DNA of 64,000 nucleotides from NCBI GenBank assembly GCA_038049695.1, contig CP142452.1, positions 53,402,501 to 53,466,500 of the forward strand, in the 5' to 3' direction. This DNA is from Cinnamomum chago (Eukaryota; Streptophyta; Magnoliopsida; Laurales; Lauraceae). The position numbers and the translations under genes are program-made. Shown piece by piece: positions 48,100-59,079 of the stretch. Numbering within the stretch: the first letter of the stretch is position 1; each line of letters opens with the position of its first letter. The notes below the pieces were generated by a model that made no database searches, had not been told where the DNA came from, and worked only from the letters and a program-made list of their open reading frames with translations.

Positions 48100-49150
48100 G
48101 AATGATATTCTAGGCTTATCAATAGCAAAAAACCCCAGCAGCATACTCAATCCCTAATCCGGTTACTGAATTCTTCAGGTTCTGAAGAGGTTCCTTCACC
48201 GTTTACCATGAAGGTTACTGTGAACCTGAGTTTCCTGTATTTAGGAAATCTGAGTTCTCCTGTCATTTCTGCATAGGAGATAATACCTATGGATTCTGCT
48301 AGGTGTTTAGAATATTGCCTGGTTTCTTGATTTGCCTGGGATATGAGTGCTCTTTGGCTTCTCATTTGTCTGATTGCTGAGATTATGGATTGCTTGAACT
48401 CAACCCTAGTGTTTAGGGAATAAGCCCTCCATAAATTATCTGAGATAAGAAGTTCTTTTATGAACTCTTTTATGAGATTTTCCATTGGGAATTGTTCTTT
48501 GAAATGGCATTTCCTTAGAAATACTTTTCCCACGATGTTTTTGGAAGAGTATTCCTCAGGGGAGTATCCTGGGTGATATAGAACTTGTTCTATATCATCA
48601 ATTGTGTTAGGAACAGATTTCCTTTTCTGTAACGGGTGATTTTCCGGTAATATTTATCCATGGATTTTCTGGTTCTTCTTCCGTTCGTGTTAATTTCTGA
48701 GGTGGGTTGAGGTCACTGGTTACGGCATCACTTTCTTCTGATATGATGAGTTGACTCATTCTCTGGAATTCCGGGAATTGTTGATATTGGGCATAGTCAA
48801 GGGTTGTCTGGGATGTTCTTCCTCTTCCTCGTTGGGGAATTCTTCCTCTACCACTTTGGTACATCTTTATCACAAAGCATTGGGTTAACTCTGAATGATC
48901 CAGAGGTTCGGAAAACATGCCTTCTCTAGATATGATGTCTGCAATTTCATTGCTTTGGCCTGAAAACATCAGAATCGAACTCATTTAAAAAATGGTGCCA
49001 GTTAATTAATCTTTTCTGGGAGAATTTCATTAATGGGGCATTTCCAAAATGTTGGACAAATTTGGAATAATCAGTTTTTATTAGGAATTTCTTTGGTCTG
49101 AGGAATAAGGCAAATTTTGTATTCCAAGAACCACTACTAATAGTTCCTTT
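48100..49150 (-). mobile_element. Endogenous pararetrovirus (Caulimoviridae) fragment: RNase H end and downstream ORF
   Basis: On the minus strand a reading near 49100-48960 resembles the pararetrovirus RNase H region (FALFLRPKKFLIKTDYSKF, then NWHHFLNEFDSDVF). A separate frame follows, starting MYQSGRGRIPQRGRGR (about 48865), with an acidic stretch and then a basic helix-rich part (48533-48147). An extra ORF after the polymerase is known in florendoviruses, which I give only as the likely genus. It is broken (at least three breaks) and ends in the inverted repeat. Confidence 0.65.
48164..48400 (-). repeat. Right arm of the pararetrovirus-derived inverted repeat
   Basis: This arm is part of the minus-strand viral reading at 48147-48533. 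The left arm is thus the same viral segment turned around. Confidence 0.9.
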
Positions 49151-49303
49151 TCGCGTGCACGGCAATTGCACTGGGCATCAACTCTCCCTGGCTTGAAAGA
49201 ACTCGACTCCGGCGAGTTAATCGCTTGATAGTGCTCATAAAGGTCTGGATTCAGACGTTGAAAGTCGGTAGCAGTAATCCAAGTAGCATCGGAGATGGGC
49301 CGA

Positions 49304-52103
49304 TGTAATACCCAGGCCCAGTATAAGGGCTAGATTTTTTTTTTTTATATTATTTTTTTTTATATTTAATATTTAATTGTCTTGATTTTACTTAGAATTA
49401 TTGGGACCCATAGTTTAATGGAGGAATTTGAGTTGGACTTGTGTTGGTTATACCATAGACTCCTAGTAATGTTAGGAATAGGATTGGCATGTGAGAAGGA
49501 AATAATAAAATTAGAAAGAGGACTTGGGGAAGGGTTCTAACTTAGCTTCTATATATACTGATCAACCCAAAGCCTAGTTTAGTATTAGCCTTGAAGAAAT
49601 TAGGAGGAAGAACCAGCTATAGTCAGCCATATCAGGTGAGTAGAGATTCTGATCTAATTGTACGGCTCTGAATTTTTGGCCTTGTTCTTGTGTATTTTAC
49701 TCTATTTTATGGTGAGTAGAATTTCCCATATACGTGTCTTGATGAAATTAAATTATGAAGATGAATGAGTCGATGGTTGTATGGATTGCATTGCTTTACA
49801 ATTACATCTTGTTTGCCAGCACTTCTGTAGCATTACTTTGTGATACAAAATTGGATTTTTGCACAATAGATCACAATTTCAGACATTTGTAAGACACTGT
49901 CGACACAAACAGGCCATGTTTTAAATAATGAATGATTGGTTTCCTTGGTTAGACATGATGGATTGATTGTTGCTCCCTAACTAGAGACTGTTACAGTACA
50001 GAATTTGCACAGTCGACACACTAGTTGGTAGGATTGATGAGATAAAATCTATTTTTAGATGCTATGATTTAAGGAATTGATTCGTTATGAATGGTAGGTT
50101 TCTAAGCAATGTTTACATGATCAAAAAAGGGAAAATCAGCAAGAGAATCCACCCAGAAACTGAAATTTCTGGTTTCTGCACGTTTAGACCAGTTTTGGTC
50201 GTTTGTGGTTATTGGACCACATGGCCCACCTGATCAGAAATCTGGACCAGGGATCTGAAAGGGGACCCATGGTCGACCAAGGTAGACCTGGACCCATGTG
50301 AAGTGGGCCCTGTTCGAGCCCCTATCTATTTGATTTTTGCAGCAGAGACGTCATATTCAGAAAACATAGTTGGGTCGACATCCATGCTGGGACCCACTAT
50401 CTAGGTTAATCATAGATTAGGCCTCCACATCTTGAAGAGGGCCCAGGGACGATCTGAATGGTGGTGGTCCCATGTGGCCTAGTCTCCATCTGCCCCGTTA
50501 TCCAGAAACTTCAATTTTGTTAACAGTAAGGCTTATTCATGAATTATGCTTGTGTTAGTTGAGACTGTGGGGCCAATAAAGATAATTGATGGTGAATCCA
50601 ATCCATTAAGAGTAAAGCCTATCCTTGGGCGACCCTAGAGAGTAGATCTGATTGAGGTTTGGACCAGTGGGACCCACTATCCAGTTAACTCTAGAATTTC
50701 CAAGCGTGAGCCCCTTTTCTGTCGCAACGATAGGGTTCTCAGTAGGGAGATTCAAGCCTAATATGAATTCTGAAATTTGTAAGAAGGTCCTGCCAGTCTT
50801 AGGAAATTATGATTATACCCTTTGGCTTATTTAAATAAATTGTTGAATTTGGAAAATGTTATAGATGGAATCCTAATTTTCTGAAATTGCAAACAAAGGC
50901 TTGTTATTCATTGTTATTATTTGTAAATTGTTTTAAATGGTTTCCTTCAGTTTTTGATTGGTCAAATATGTATGTTGGGCACTGTTATTTGAATATATGG
51001 CGACTTGAAAGATGTATAAATTGTGCTTAAGTTGGTAATTGAATATTTCCTTCAAAACTGTACACGGTGAGTTATGTAATTGACCTCTCTCATCTTATAC
51101 ACCAATTTTGATTCGGACTGGGGCAAATTGAATCCACGTGATTTGAGAAGGGGTTGATTATGGAATTTGCCCATCAGGACATGCTAAATATCATATTTTT
51201 CATGAGATATATATATATATATATATATTTTCTATTTGATTGGAAAACTGAGATACGATGACTATTGCAAAACTGAGATATGGTGACTTTGTTTGTTTAG
51301 AGGCACTTTCTCGACACCCCTAGACCACAAGCATGTATGGCTGATTTTGGGAGGATTGTCGATGTTGGACTGAGTGTCCGGACCGTTATAGCGGATGGTC
51401 CTTAGTGGACGTGAGTGGCCATTATGATGCCTGGTCCTTAGTGGACGTGTCTGATGAGACAGGGTCATGGTGACCGATATACATGTATACGATGGACCTT
51501 TGTGGTCGGATTTATTCTTGACCTTAGTGGTCGATGGTTACGGACCTTTGTGGTCGGATTTAATTCGGACCCGGTGGTCGGTTTTATGTTGGACCTCGGT
51601 GGTCGGTTTTATTTGAGCTAGTGCCATTAGGTGGCTAGGAGGATGTCGTTTGTTTGACCCGATTTCAACCTTGGTTTGAATGAGACTTTGGATGTTATTT
51701 TAATTTGTTGTGTAATCTTATCTAAGTATATGTTTAAATGCACAAATAGATTAGAATATCTATTCACTCAGTTGTACTGATATTTTGTGGATTTGCCCCA
51801 ATCCAGGTAACCAGAACTTAGCAACTCAGGAAAACCGTGATGACCGGGAGATAGACCTTGGGATGCGTACTTGAGCGTCGAAGCCACATGGATGAAGAAG
51901 ATTTAGATTTAATACATTGTTCAGATTATTTCAATTTTTTTTGGACAATGTTATATTTGTTTATAAGATTTGGATTTTTTATATAAGTTGGTTAAAGCTG
52001 GTAAATGCCTGAATCTATATGTGATCTTTGATTTAACCTATGTGTGAGATACTTATGAATCTTGGCAAGGAATTCGAAGGGGCCCGGATTCCGGGTTGTG
52101 ACA
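49304..52103 (+). repeat. Tekay/Del-like solo LTR, copy C (2800 bp)
   Basis: The LTR begins TGTAATACCCAGG and ends CCGGGTTGTGACA. It is flanked by the perfect duplication GCCGA (49299-49303, 52104-52108). It interrupts the chromodomain-like end of the minus-strand chromovirus, so it is younger than that element. A TATATA box lies near 49560 and a GGTGAGTAGA donor-like site near 49636. It is about 700 bp longer than copy B, partly because of short repeats near 51360-51615. Confidence 0.9.
51360..51615 (+). repeat. Short GGACC...GGTCG tandem units inside solo LTR C
   Basis: Five or six units of about 25-45 bp repeat the pattern GGACCTTTGTGGTCGGATTT, GGACCCGGTGGTCGGTTTTA, GGACCTCGGTGGTCGGTTTT. 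GGACC and GGTCG (complement CGACC) nearly pair within each unit. The single-unit form is seen in copy B at about 27120-27240. Confidence 0.8.
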
Positions 52104-55100
52104 GCCGATTTTGCCAATGAACAAAGAACTTCTGAAATCCTCTAGGGCGAGTAGAAACAATCTAATCATCAAGAACATCAATGATTTTATCAGGAGGAGG
52201 CGGAACAACTGGTAATGTAATGATTTGCTCATCAGAATCGTCCTCATTATCATGCCCACGATAGAGAGTGAGATCGGCAACATTAAATGTGGGGCTGATA
52301 CCAAGATCAGATGGCAACTCAAGAGAATATGCATTCGAACTGAGCTTCTTTAACACTTTGAATGGACCTGTATTCCTCGGATGTAACTTCCTGTTGGCAC
52401 CTGGGGGTAACCTTTCCGAATGAATACAAACCATAACCATGTCTCCTTCAGAAAACTCCATAAAACAATGACGTTTGTCAGCATGAGCCTTGTAACTGAC
52501 ATTGCTAGCGACAATATGTCGTCGAACTTCATCATGTATTTGTTGCATGTGTTAGATAAAGTTATCGGCTTCAGCACAAGGGCGTGCTTCAACAGGCAAT
52601 CGGACAAGATCAATAGGCAAGCGCGGTCGAACACCTATGACTACTTCAAATGGGGAGATGCCCGTGGACCGATTAACTGAATTGTGGTAAGCAAATTCAG
52701 CCATAGGTAGAATCTGATCCTATATGGTGATATGATCATGTACAAGGCATCGTAACAGTTGTCCAAGGGTTCTATTAACAACTTCAGTTTGGCCATCAGT
52801 TTGCAGATGGTAAGCAGTAGAGAAGTGAAGCTTTATCTTGGATATCATCCACAATGTCTTCCACAATAAATTTGGTGTCACGATCCGAAACTATCGTCTT
52901 GGGGAGGCCATGAAGACGGACAACTTCTTTGAAGAATAGTTGAGCTACCTCGTAAGCATCGGATGTGGTGTTGCATGGAATAAAATGTGCCATTTTAGAA
53001 AAACGATCAACAACAACAAAGATGGAATCAACTTTCCGTACAGTTTTTAGAAGGCCTAACACAAAATCCATGCTGATATTTTCCCATGGGACATGAGGAA
53101 TAAGAAAAGGCTGATATAAACATGTATTCTCCTTGTTACCTTTAGCCAATTGACAAGTGTGACATCGTTCACATATGCAGATAATATTAACTCTCATGCA
53201 CAGCCAATAGAAACGATCATCCACAAGAGAGAGTTTCTTGTCACATCCTAAATGACCACTACAACCTCCTGAATGCAATTCACGAACAACATGTTCTCGA
53301 ATGGAAGTATCAGGGAGGCAAAGTTTGCTACCTCGGAATAAGAATCCATCATGTATGCTGTAATGAGGGTGCTTGTCCGTGTCGCCGTTAAGAAAATCCG
53401 CGTAGATGGTGCCGAAATCCTTGTCATTTGGGTACTCCAATTTTATTTGCTCAAAGCCTGTGACAGTGACTGCCATAGTAGTGAGGAGATGTTTCCGGCG
53501 ACTTAAAGCATCAGCTACCAAATTTTCTTCGCCAGCTTTATGGTAGAGACAGAATGTGAATTGTTCAAGGTAAGAGCTCCATTTAATGTGACGATCACTG
53601 ACATGTTGCTGTGACTGTATATGCTTCAAAGCCTCGTGATCGGAATATAAGACAGTCGTTTCCAATCAAATAATGACGCCAATGTCGTAATCCTTGCACG
53701 ATGGCGTAGAATTCTAGATCATAAATAGAATATCTGCATTTGGCATCGGAGAGCTTTTCTCTGAAAAAATGCAATCGAGTGACCTTCTTGGCTAAGAACT
53801 CCTCCAATGCCAATTTGAGAAGCATCACAAGCAACTTCAAAGACTTTGTTAAAATCTAGAAGTCGTAGGACAGTGGCTTCCGTGATCTTGCGCTTGATTT
53901 CTCCAAAAGCTCTAGTTGCTACACTTGTCCATTTAAATTCATCTTGTTTCATACAATTTAGTGATTGGATCCATAATACTGCTGAAATCTAAAATGAACC
54001 TTATATAGAAAGTGGCAAGTTCGTGAAAACTACTAACTTCAGTGAGAGTTTGCGGAATAGGCCAATCGAGGATAGCTTGAATCAGGGATGGATCCATTGC
54101 AATACCGTTAGACGAGACAACAAAGCCAAGGAAATCATAGAATTGCTCATAAAAGTTCACTTCTTCAGATTAGCATAGAAACGTTCCCAGCGAAGAGGCT
54201 CAAATATGCTCTTCAAGTGATCAAGATGCTCCTGTTTGGATTTGTTGTAGATCAAGATATCATCGAAGTAGACAACAACGAACTTTCTAATAAATGGTTT
54301 CAACAATGATTCATAACACGCATGAATGTGCTAGGAGCATTAGAAACACCAAAAGGCATGACCAACCATTTATAAAGACCATCTTTAGTTTTAAAGACTG
54401 TCTTCCATTCATCACCTGGTCTAATTCTGATTTGATGATAACCACTTTGAAGATCAATCTTAGAAAAAACAGAAGCACTAGTCATGAAATCAAGCATATC
54501 ATCAAGTCTGGGGATAGGGAAGCGATATTGTACAGTGATTTTATTGATGGCACGACTATCACGCACATACGCCAGCTTCCATCCTTCTTTGGTGTGAGGA
54601 GAGCGGGTACAGCACATGGACTTAGGCTTTCCCGAATATATCCCCGTTGCAACAGATCATCAACTTGTTTCTTGAGTTTAGCATGTTCGGAAGGGCTCAT
54701 TCGATAAGAATGAAGATTAAGGAGAGATGCTCCAGGAGTTAAATCTATTGCATGCTGGATGTCGCGCATTGGCGGCAATTCGTTTGGAAGCTCATCAGGA
54801 ATTAAATCAGAAAATTCATTGAGCAATGGTTGTACCTCTTAGGGGGTGGGTGGCTTGGAGGCTTCATTTGATTCGGTCACCTGTCTAGCAACCAAAGCAT
54901 ACATCACAACTTGCTCTTTACTTTCAACTTCAAATTTGCACATGGTGAGGATGTGAGGAGAGGCAATAGGAGTGGTTTGCTTAGCCGAGAATGGAGTTTC
55001 CATGGGTTTCAATTGGATTCTGCGTCCATTCCATTTAAAAGTATAGGTGTTGTCCACGTGATCAGTGATGACCTTCAAGCGTTTCAGCCAAGGTCGGCCA

Positions 55101-56240
55101 AATAAGATGTGGGCAACATTCATCGGAATAACATCACACAGGACATTATCTTCATATGAGCCCATCTTCAAGGGAACAATGCATCGGCGGTTGACGGGAA
55201 TCGAATAATCATTTACACATGCAACTCTATAAGGCCTCGGATGCTTTATAGTTGGCAATTGAAGTTTATCAACTGCCTCTTTGGATATGACACTCATAGC
55301 ACTTCCACCATCAATGATGGCATTGCAAGCTCTTCCTTTACAAGTGACTCCTATTCTGAAAATTGGAGCATGGTTGTCATTGTCTTCCTCAATACCATCC
55401 GCAACCAATAGGCGACGGTGAAGGAAAAGCAATGGGCTATCATCATCAGCTGTGAATACCTCAAGTGCGGACTCTGGTTCCGGTGGAAGTTGTACATCAG
55501 GTTTCTCCATTTCGATTTCCTCATCATATTGTTCTTCATTATAAGGTTCACCTTCACAATGCAGATTCCTGTGAGGACATTCTCTAGCATAATGACCCCG
55601 GTTTTTACAAGAATGACAGACAATGTCGTGCTTAGTGGCTATTCTAGTGCCTTTAGCAGTATTCTGATTGGGTTGCCACTTCTGATTGGGCTGAGGATTC
55701 TGTTGACCCTGTGGTGGAGCTTGTTGCTGCCTTTGGATTTGGTTCTGTGGCTGGTTTGGAGGTGGTCGAACCCTTGTTGTGGGGCCCAATTGAAAGTAGA
55801 ATCTGGACCCTTTTTGTGGGACTCCCTGGCTTGGTTACCGAAACGTCGCCCAAATTGGTAATGCAGTGTTTGCTTGATGCGACGCGCCTTGCTAGAGATT
55901 GCATCAACAGTGGCGAAGTCAAATACAGCAAATCTATCCTGGATATCTGGGCGCAATCTTTCCCGATAACAGGTGACCATCAGGCGATCATCTTCATTAG
56001 TCTTGCATCGAACACAAAGCTCATGGAACTTATGAGTGTATTCATCTATGGTCATAGAGCCTTGCTGAAGATTGATAAGCTCGCTATTAAAGGAATCAAT
56101 GTAGTCAGAAGGCAAGATCTTATCTTCCAGTGTCTCTTTCATAACTTCCCAGCGGGTGATAGGAGGGCGACCCATTTGCACATTGTGGTCATCAATACTT
56201 TTCCACCAAATTCGAGCAAGACCCTTTAACTTCATCTTGA
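52104..56240 (-). pseudogene. Chromovirus gag-pol coding region (fossil)
   Basis: In element order: gag core (MKLKGLARIWWKS, about 56.2 kb), a CCHC knuckle (CHSCKNRGHYARECPH, about 55.6 kb), protease (IIDGGSAMSVISKEA, about 55.3 kb), reverse transcriptase ([20 protein letters not shown], about 54.7 kb; [15 protein letters not shown], about 54.45 kb), RNase H (VACDASQIGIGGVLSQEGHS, about 53.8 kb; HKAGEENLVADALSRR, about 53.5 kb), integrase (ERCHTCQLAKG, about 53.16 kb; DFVLGL, VVDRFSKMAHFI, about 53.0 kb) and an integrase C-terminal part (52.5-52.2 kb). The order RT-RH-IN is that of Ty3/gypsy. Confidence 0.9.
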
Positions 56241-57392
56241 CAAAAGTGACTCGTTGAGGATCTTCAATGTGATACCAAGTGAAATGATCCTTAATTGAAT
56301 TAAGCCAAACAAGAAGGGCGCGAGCATCACCTTGACCATAAAAATCAGCAAACTCTAATTTGATTTTTCACGAGAGATCATCTTAGTACGGGCCAGGTGG
56401 AATATTGTCAGCGGCCCTATCTACAAAGAGATTTTTGAAAGAATTCTTGGATTGATTCTCAGGGAATATTATCCAATTGGTGAGAGTGTGAGCCAGAAGT
56501 GCTGGAAGATTCGCTATGATGGTTTGAAGGGGCTAGCAAGTTCATGGACTGTGAGTTGTAAGGCATCGACCCGTACATATAAATCCCTTATGCAATCATC
56601 GCGCTGAATGTCAGTGAGTCTGCCATGAAAATTTTACTCAGTGCGAGTAGCCATGGACGAGGGTTGTTCTATTGTGTGTGTTTTTTTTTTTTTACATCCA
56701 GTGGGCTAGGTTCAAGTTGGGCTCGGACTCAAGTCAGGCCCAGTAAAAGGCTGTCACGTGTTGTACACATGGGAGAAAAGGCTTTTGCTGATATTGGGAC
56801 CCGTGCAGAAAGGAAATAAGAGGGTTGGTTTCTTACCTGATTGACTCAAGGAAGAAAACAAATAGGAATGGCTGCCTGGGCGATGGAGATGGAGCAACCT
56901 GCTTGGGCGCCGATGGTGCTGCTCAAGCGGAAGGTGTCTGGTGGTGATGTAGTTGCTGCGATGGTTGCCGCTGCATTGGAGAACCTCGCAGGTGCCAGGT
57001 ACGCCTCCGATCTCTTTCTATTTCTCTCTATTTTTCTATTTTGCCGTTCTTTTTTTTTGTTTTTTTTGTTTCTGATGGGTGGGGTTGACAAGGAAGAGGG
57101 GAGATGAGGAATGGGTTTGGGGATTCCAGGTGTCTGATGGGTGGAGTTTAGTAGCGGGAGAATGTTCCGAAGGGGGTGGGGATGGCTGGGATGGGTTTTC
57201 TAGCTTAGGGAATTAGGGTTTGCAGGGTGTTTGGGTTGAGGGGTTTCGGCAGGTCTAGGTGTGGAATTAGGGAAAAGTGGCTGGCTAGGGTTCTGTTGTT
57301 TATGGGAATAGGGATGGCGATGGACGGAGGATGTAGAGGGGACGAGAGGGATTTCCGAGAAGGACGAACGTCTCCCCAGCGATCGGAATTCG
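56240..57392 (-). other. Leader between chromovirus primer site and gag
   Basis: About 1.1 kb, longer and more GC-rich than usual for chromoviruses. Next to the primer site the minus strand reads like a plant 5' leader (AACCCTAGCCAGCC, AAACCCTAATTCC). In the middle is a plus-strand exon-like frame (56868-56998), listed separately. A T run lies at about 56683-56693. Confidence 0.55.
56868..56998 (+). other. Exon-like GC-rich frame, possible captured host sequence
   Basis: An ATG opens a 43-codon frame (MAAWAMEMEQPAWAPMVLL, then KRKVSGGDVVAAMVAAALEN) that meets a CAG-GTACGC donor-like site at 56999, followed by a T-rich intron-like stretch. Codon choice is GC-rich at third positions, unlike the surrounding DNA. 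I do not recognise the protein. Chance in a GC-rich leader is a real alternative. Confidence 0.3.
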
Positions 57393-57406
57393 TCTCTGAT
57401 ACCAAT

Positions 57407-57767
57407 TGACGTAGCGATCGGGTAGTAGATCAATCTCCCGAAGGATTGATCGAATCCAGAGATGGATTCCAGCCACTAGGGCACAAATGAAACCATAAAC
57501 ACCAACTCACGTGAGTAATTCTCAGAGAAATCTGTTCTTAATTGTAAAGCATGAAGAAAAATAACAATAGGCTCTTTTGTATATATAGATCATAATGTTT
57601 GCTAATAAGGAAAGCTACTAATTCTAATTAACAATAAAATTAGAAAGCTAGCAAACTAAGCAATATTACTTATCTAAACAATTAGAAAACGTGAGGCACA
57701 TGTGGACCCCATCAGCTGGGTCCATCAAGTCTTACGGGTCCCTGTCTTGGATAGGGATCGGACTGCA
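57407..57767 (-). repeat. 5' LTR of the chromovirus remnant (361 bp)
   Basis: On the plus strand it begins TGACGTAGCGATCGGG and ends GGATCGGACTGCA, so it has TG...CA ends on both strands. The primer site follows on the minus strand after two bases. Pararetrovirus-derived sequence begins directly outside it. Confidence 0.78.
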
Positions 57768-58850
57768 TTACTAGATTTTATCTAATAGCATATCCTGTGT
57801 AGATAGCCTTTGGAAGGTATAATCTATCATGTTTCTGGTAGTTCTTATCAGAACTTCTTCATTCTTTCTTCCTCTTTCGAGATGGTTTAAGAGTCCATCC
57901 TGGAGAAAGTGGGAGAACATAACCCTACTCTGGTATTCGACTGCTAGAATTCCTTCTGTGATTAAATAATTTTCATAGCCCCTTGTGTTTATTAGTAATT
58001 AAATAAATCTGGCTTCTTTAAGGGGTATGACAAACTCTGGGATGACACTGAAATAAGCGACATTTTCCAATTGTCCTATTCCAATGATACTTTTTTTGAA
58101 TTCTAACTTTCTTTCATCCACAAGGACGACACGGATTCTTACGTCGAGATCTGGGCTTTGTAATCCTTGTATTCAGCATTGGAATAGTCCATGGGAAAGG
58201 AATTTAGATCCTTGTCTTTCCCTTAGGTTTATCCATGCTTCGTCTAAGATATCATACTTCTGGCAGAAGTTGTTGAATGTGATGAGGTTTTCACATTTTG
58301 CTATTTCATAGGCCTTGCCTCTAGGATTTTCTCCTTCTTTGTAGATATCTTGATATCTTACTGTAGGTAAGGTTTGGTTCTCAATGGCTGTTTCAATGAT
58401 CTGCCATTCTTCTTCTCCAAACCTGTTCCAGTTCATTGGTGGTTTGTTTTCAAGATGTTTGGTCTTGAAATTTCTGCCAAAGTTTTTTAACTGGATCGTG
58501 TAGATTTCAATGCTTCCTATGCAAAGATTAGGTGGTTTGAGCTGAGTGTGGTTTTTATTCTTTGGCTGGTAAAGACTTTCTGTCATGGTTTTAGAAAGTT
58601 CTTTAATTGTTTGTTCAGTTTTTTCTGAGTATTGGATGAGTACAGTAGAGATTTCTGCTTGTGTTTTAGCAATTCTTTCTACTTGTCCAATATGGCTGTG
58701 TATCTTTGCAACCTTATCATAGGTTTCTTTTATCATTTAACCTGTGTCTGCAGGTTATTTTGAGCTTCTCTTCTCATATTATCAGCTGTGTCTTTTAGGA
58801 CTCCTATAACTGATATTATGGCTGAACAGGCATCTTCTAAAAGTCTCGTA
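57768..58850 (-). mobile_element. Endogenous pararetrovirus fragment: movement-protein region
   Basis: An open minus-strand frame at 58173-58736 has a coiled-coil-like N-terminal part and then NWNRFGEEEWQIIETAIENQ, TLPTVRYQDIYKEG and FCQKYDILDEAWINLRERQ. Next to it, at about 58160-57990, another frame has the look of a caulimovirus movement protein core (VRIRVVLVDERKL, then a KSIIGIG and PEFVIPL pattern). It is broken (about two or three breaks). The order relative to the RNase H piece at 49 kb fits one virus copy split and shortened by the chromovirus region. Confidence 0.6.
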
Positions 58851-58855
58851 TTTTT

Positions 58856-59079
58856 TGTCAATCCAAGCCCAAGCAAGCCCAGGCCCATTCTGGGCCCAGA
58901 CTTCATATATTACTTAGTCAAAGCTTCTTAGTTTGTAAAACAGTTTTTTAGGATCTGATTAGTGATACTTACATGTAATCAGGGATTTCATCCCCTTTAT
59001 AATGAGCAGAACAGTCGACTAAGAAGGGCACTGCATTCAGCACATCTCTTCAAAATTCTTTCCATCTCTCTAAATGATA
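58856..59079 (+). repeat. 5' LTR of Copia-3
   Basis: The LTR carries ATGTAATCAGGGATTTCATC and a CCCCTTTATAATG box, matching the layout of the Copia-1 LTR. The expected CA end is not exact next to the primer site. Confidence 0.85.

Larger units (their letters stand above)
49160..57767 (-). mobile_element. Ty3/gypsy chromovirus remnant (CRM/Galadriel-like), split by a solo LTR
   Basis: On the minus strand there is a 5' LTR (57407-57767), a tRNA-Met primer site (GGTATCAGAGAC, about 57393-57404), a leader of about 1 kb, then gag-pol and a chromodomain-like end. The 3' LTR is missing: pararetrovirus sequence begins near 49150. A 2.8-kb Tekay-like solo LTR (49304-52103) sits in the last part of pol. 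It is heavily broken (more than eight breaks). The subfamily call rests on the general look of gag and reverse transcriptase and is tentative. Confidence 0.8.

Noticed and set aside
49304-52103. The 2.8-kb LTR as the missing 3' LTR of the minus-strand chromovirus
   Set aside because: It has its own GCCGA duplication, runs in the opposite direction, is far longer than the 361-bp LTR of that element, and chromodomain-like sequence continues on its far side.
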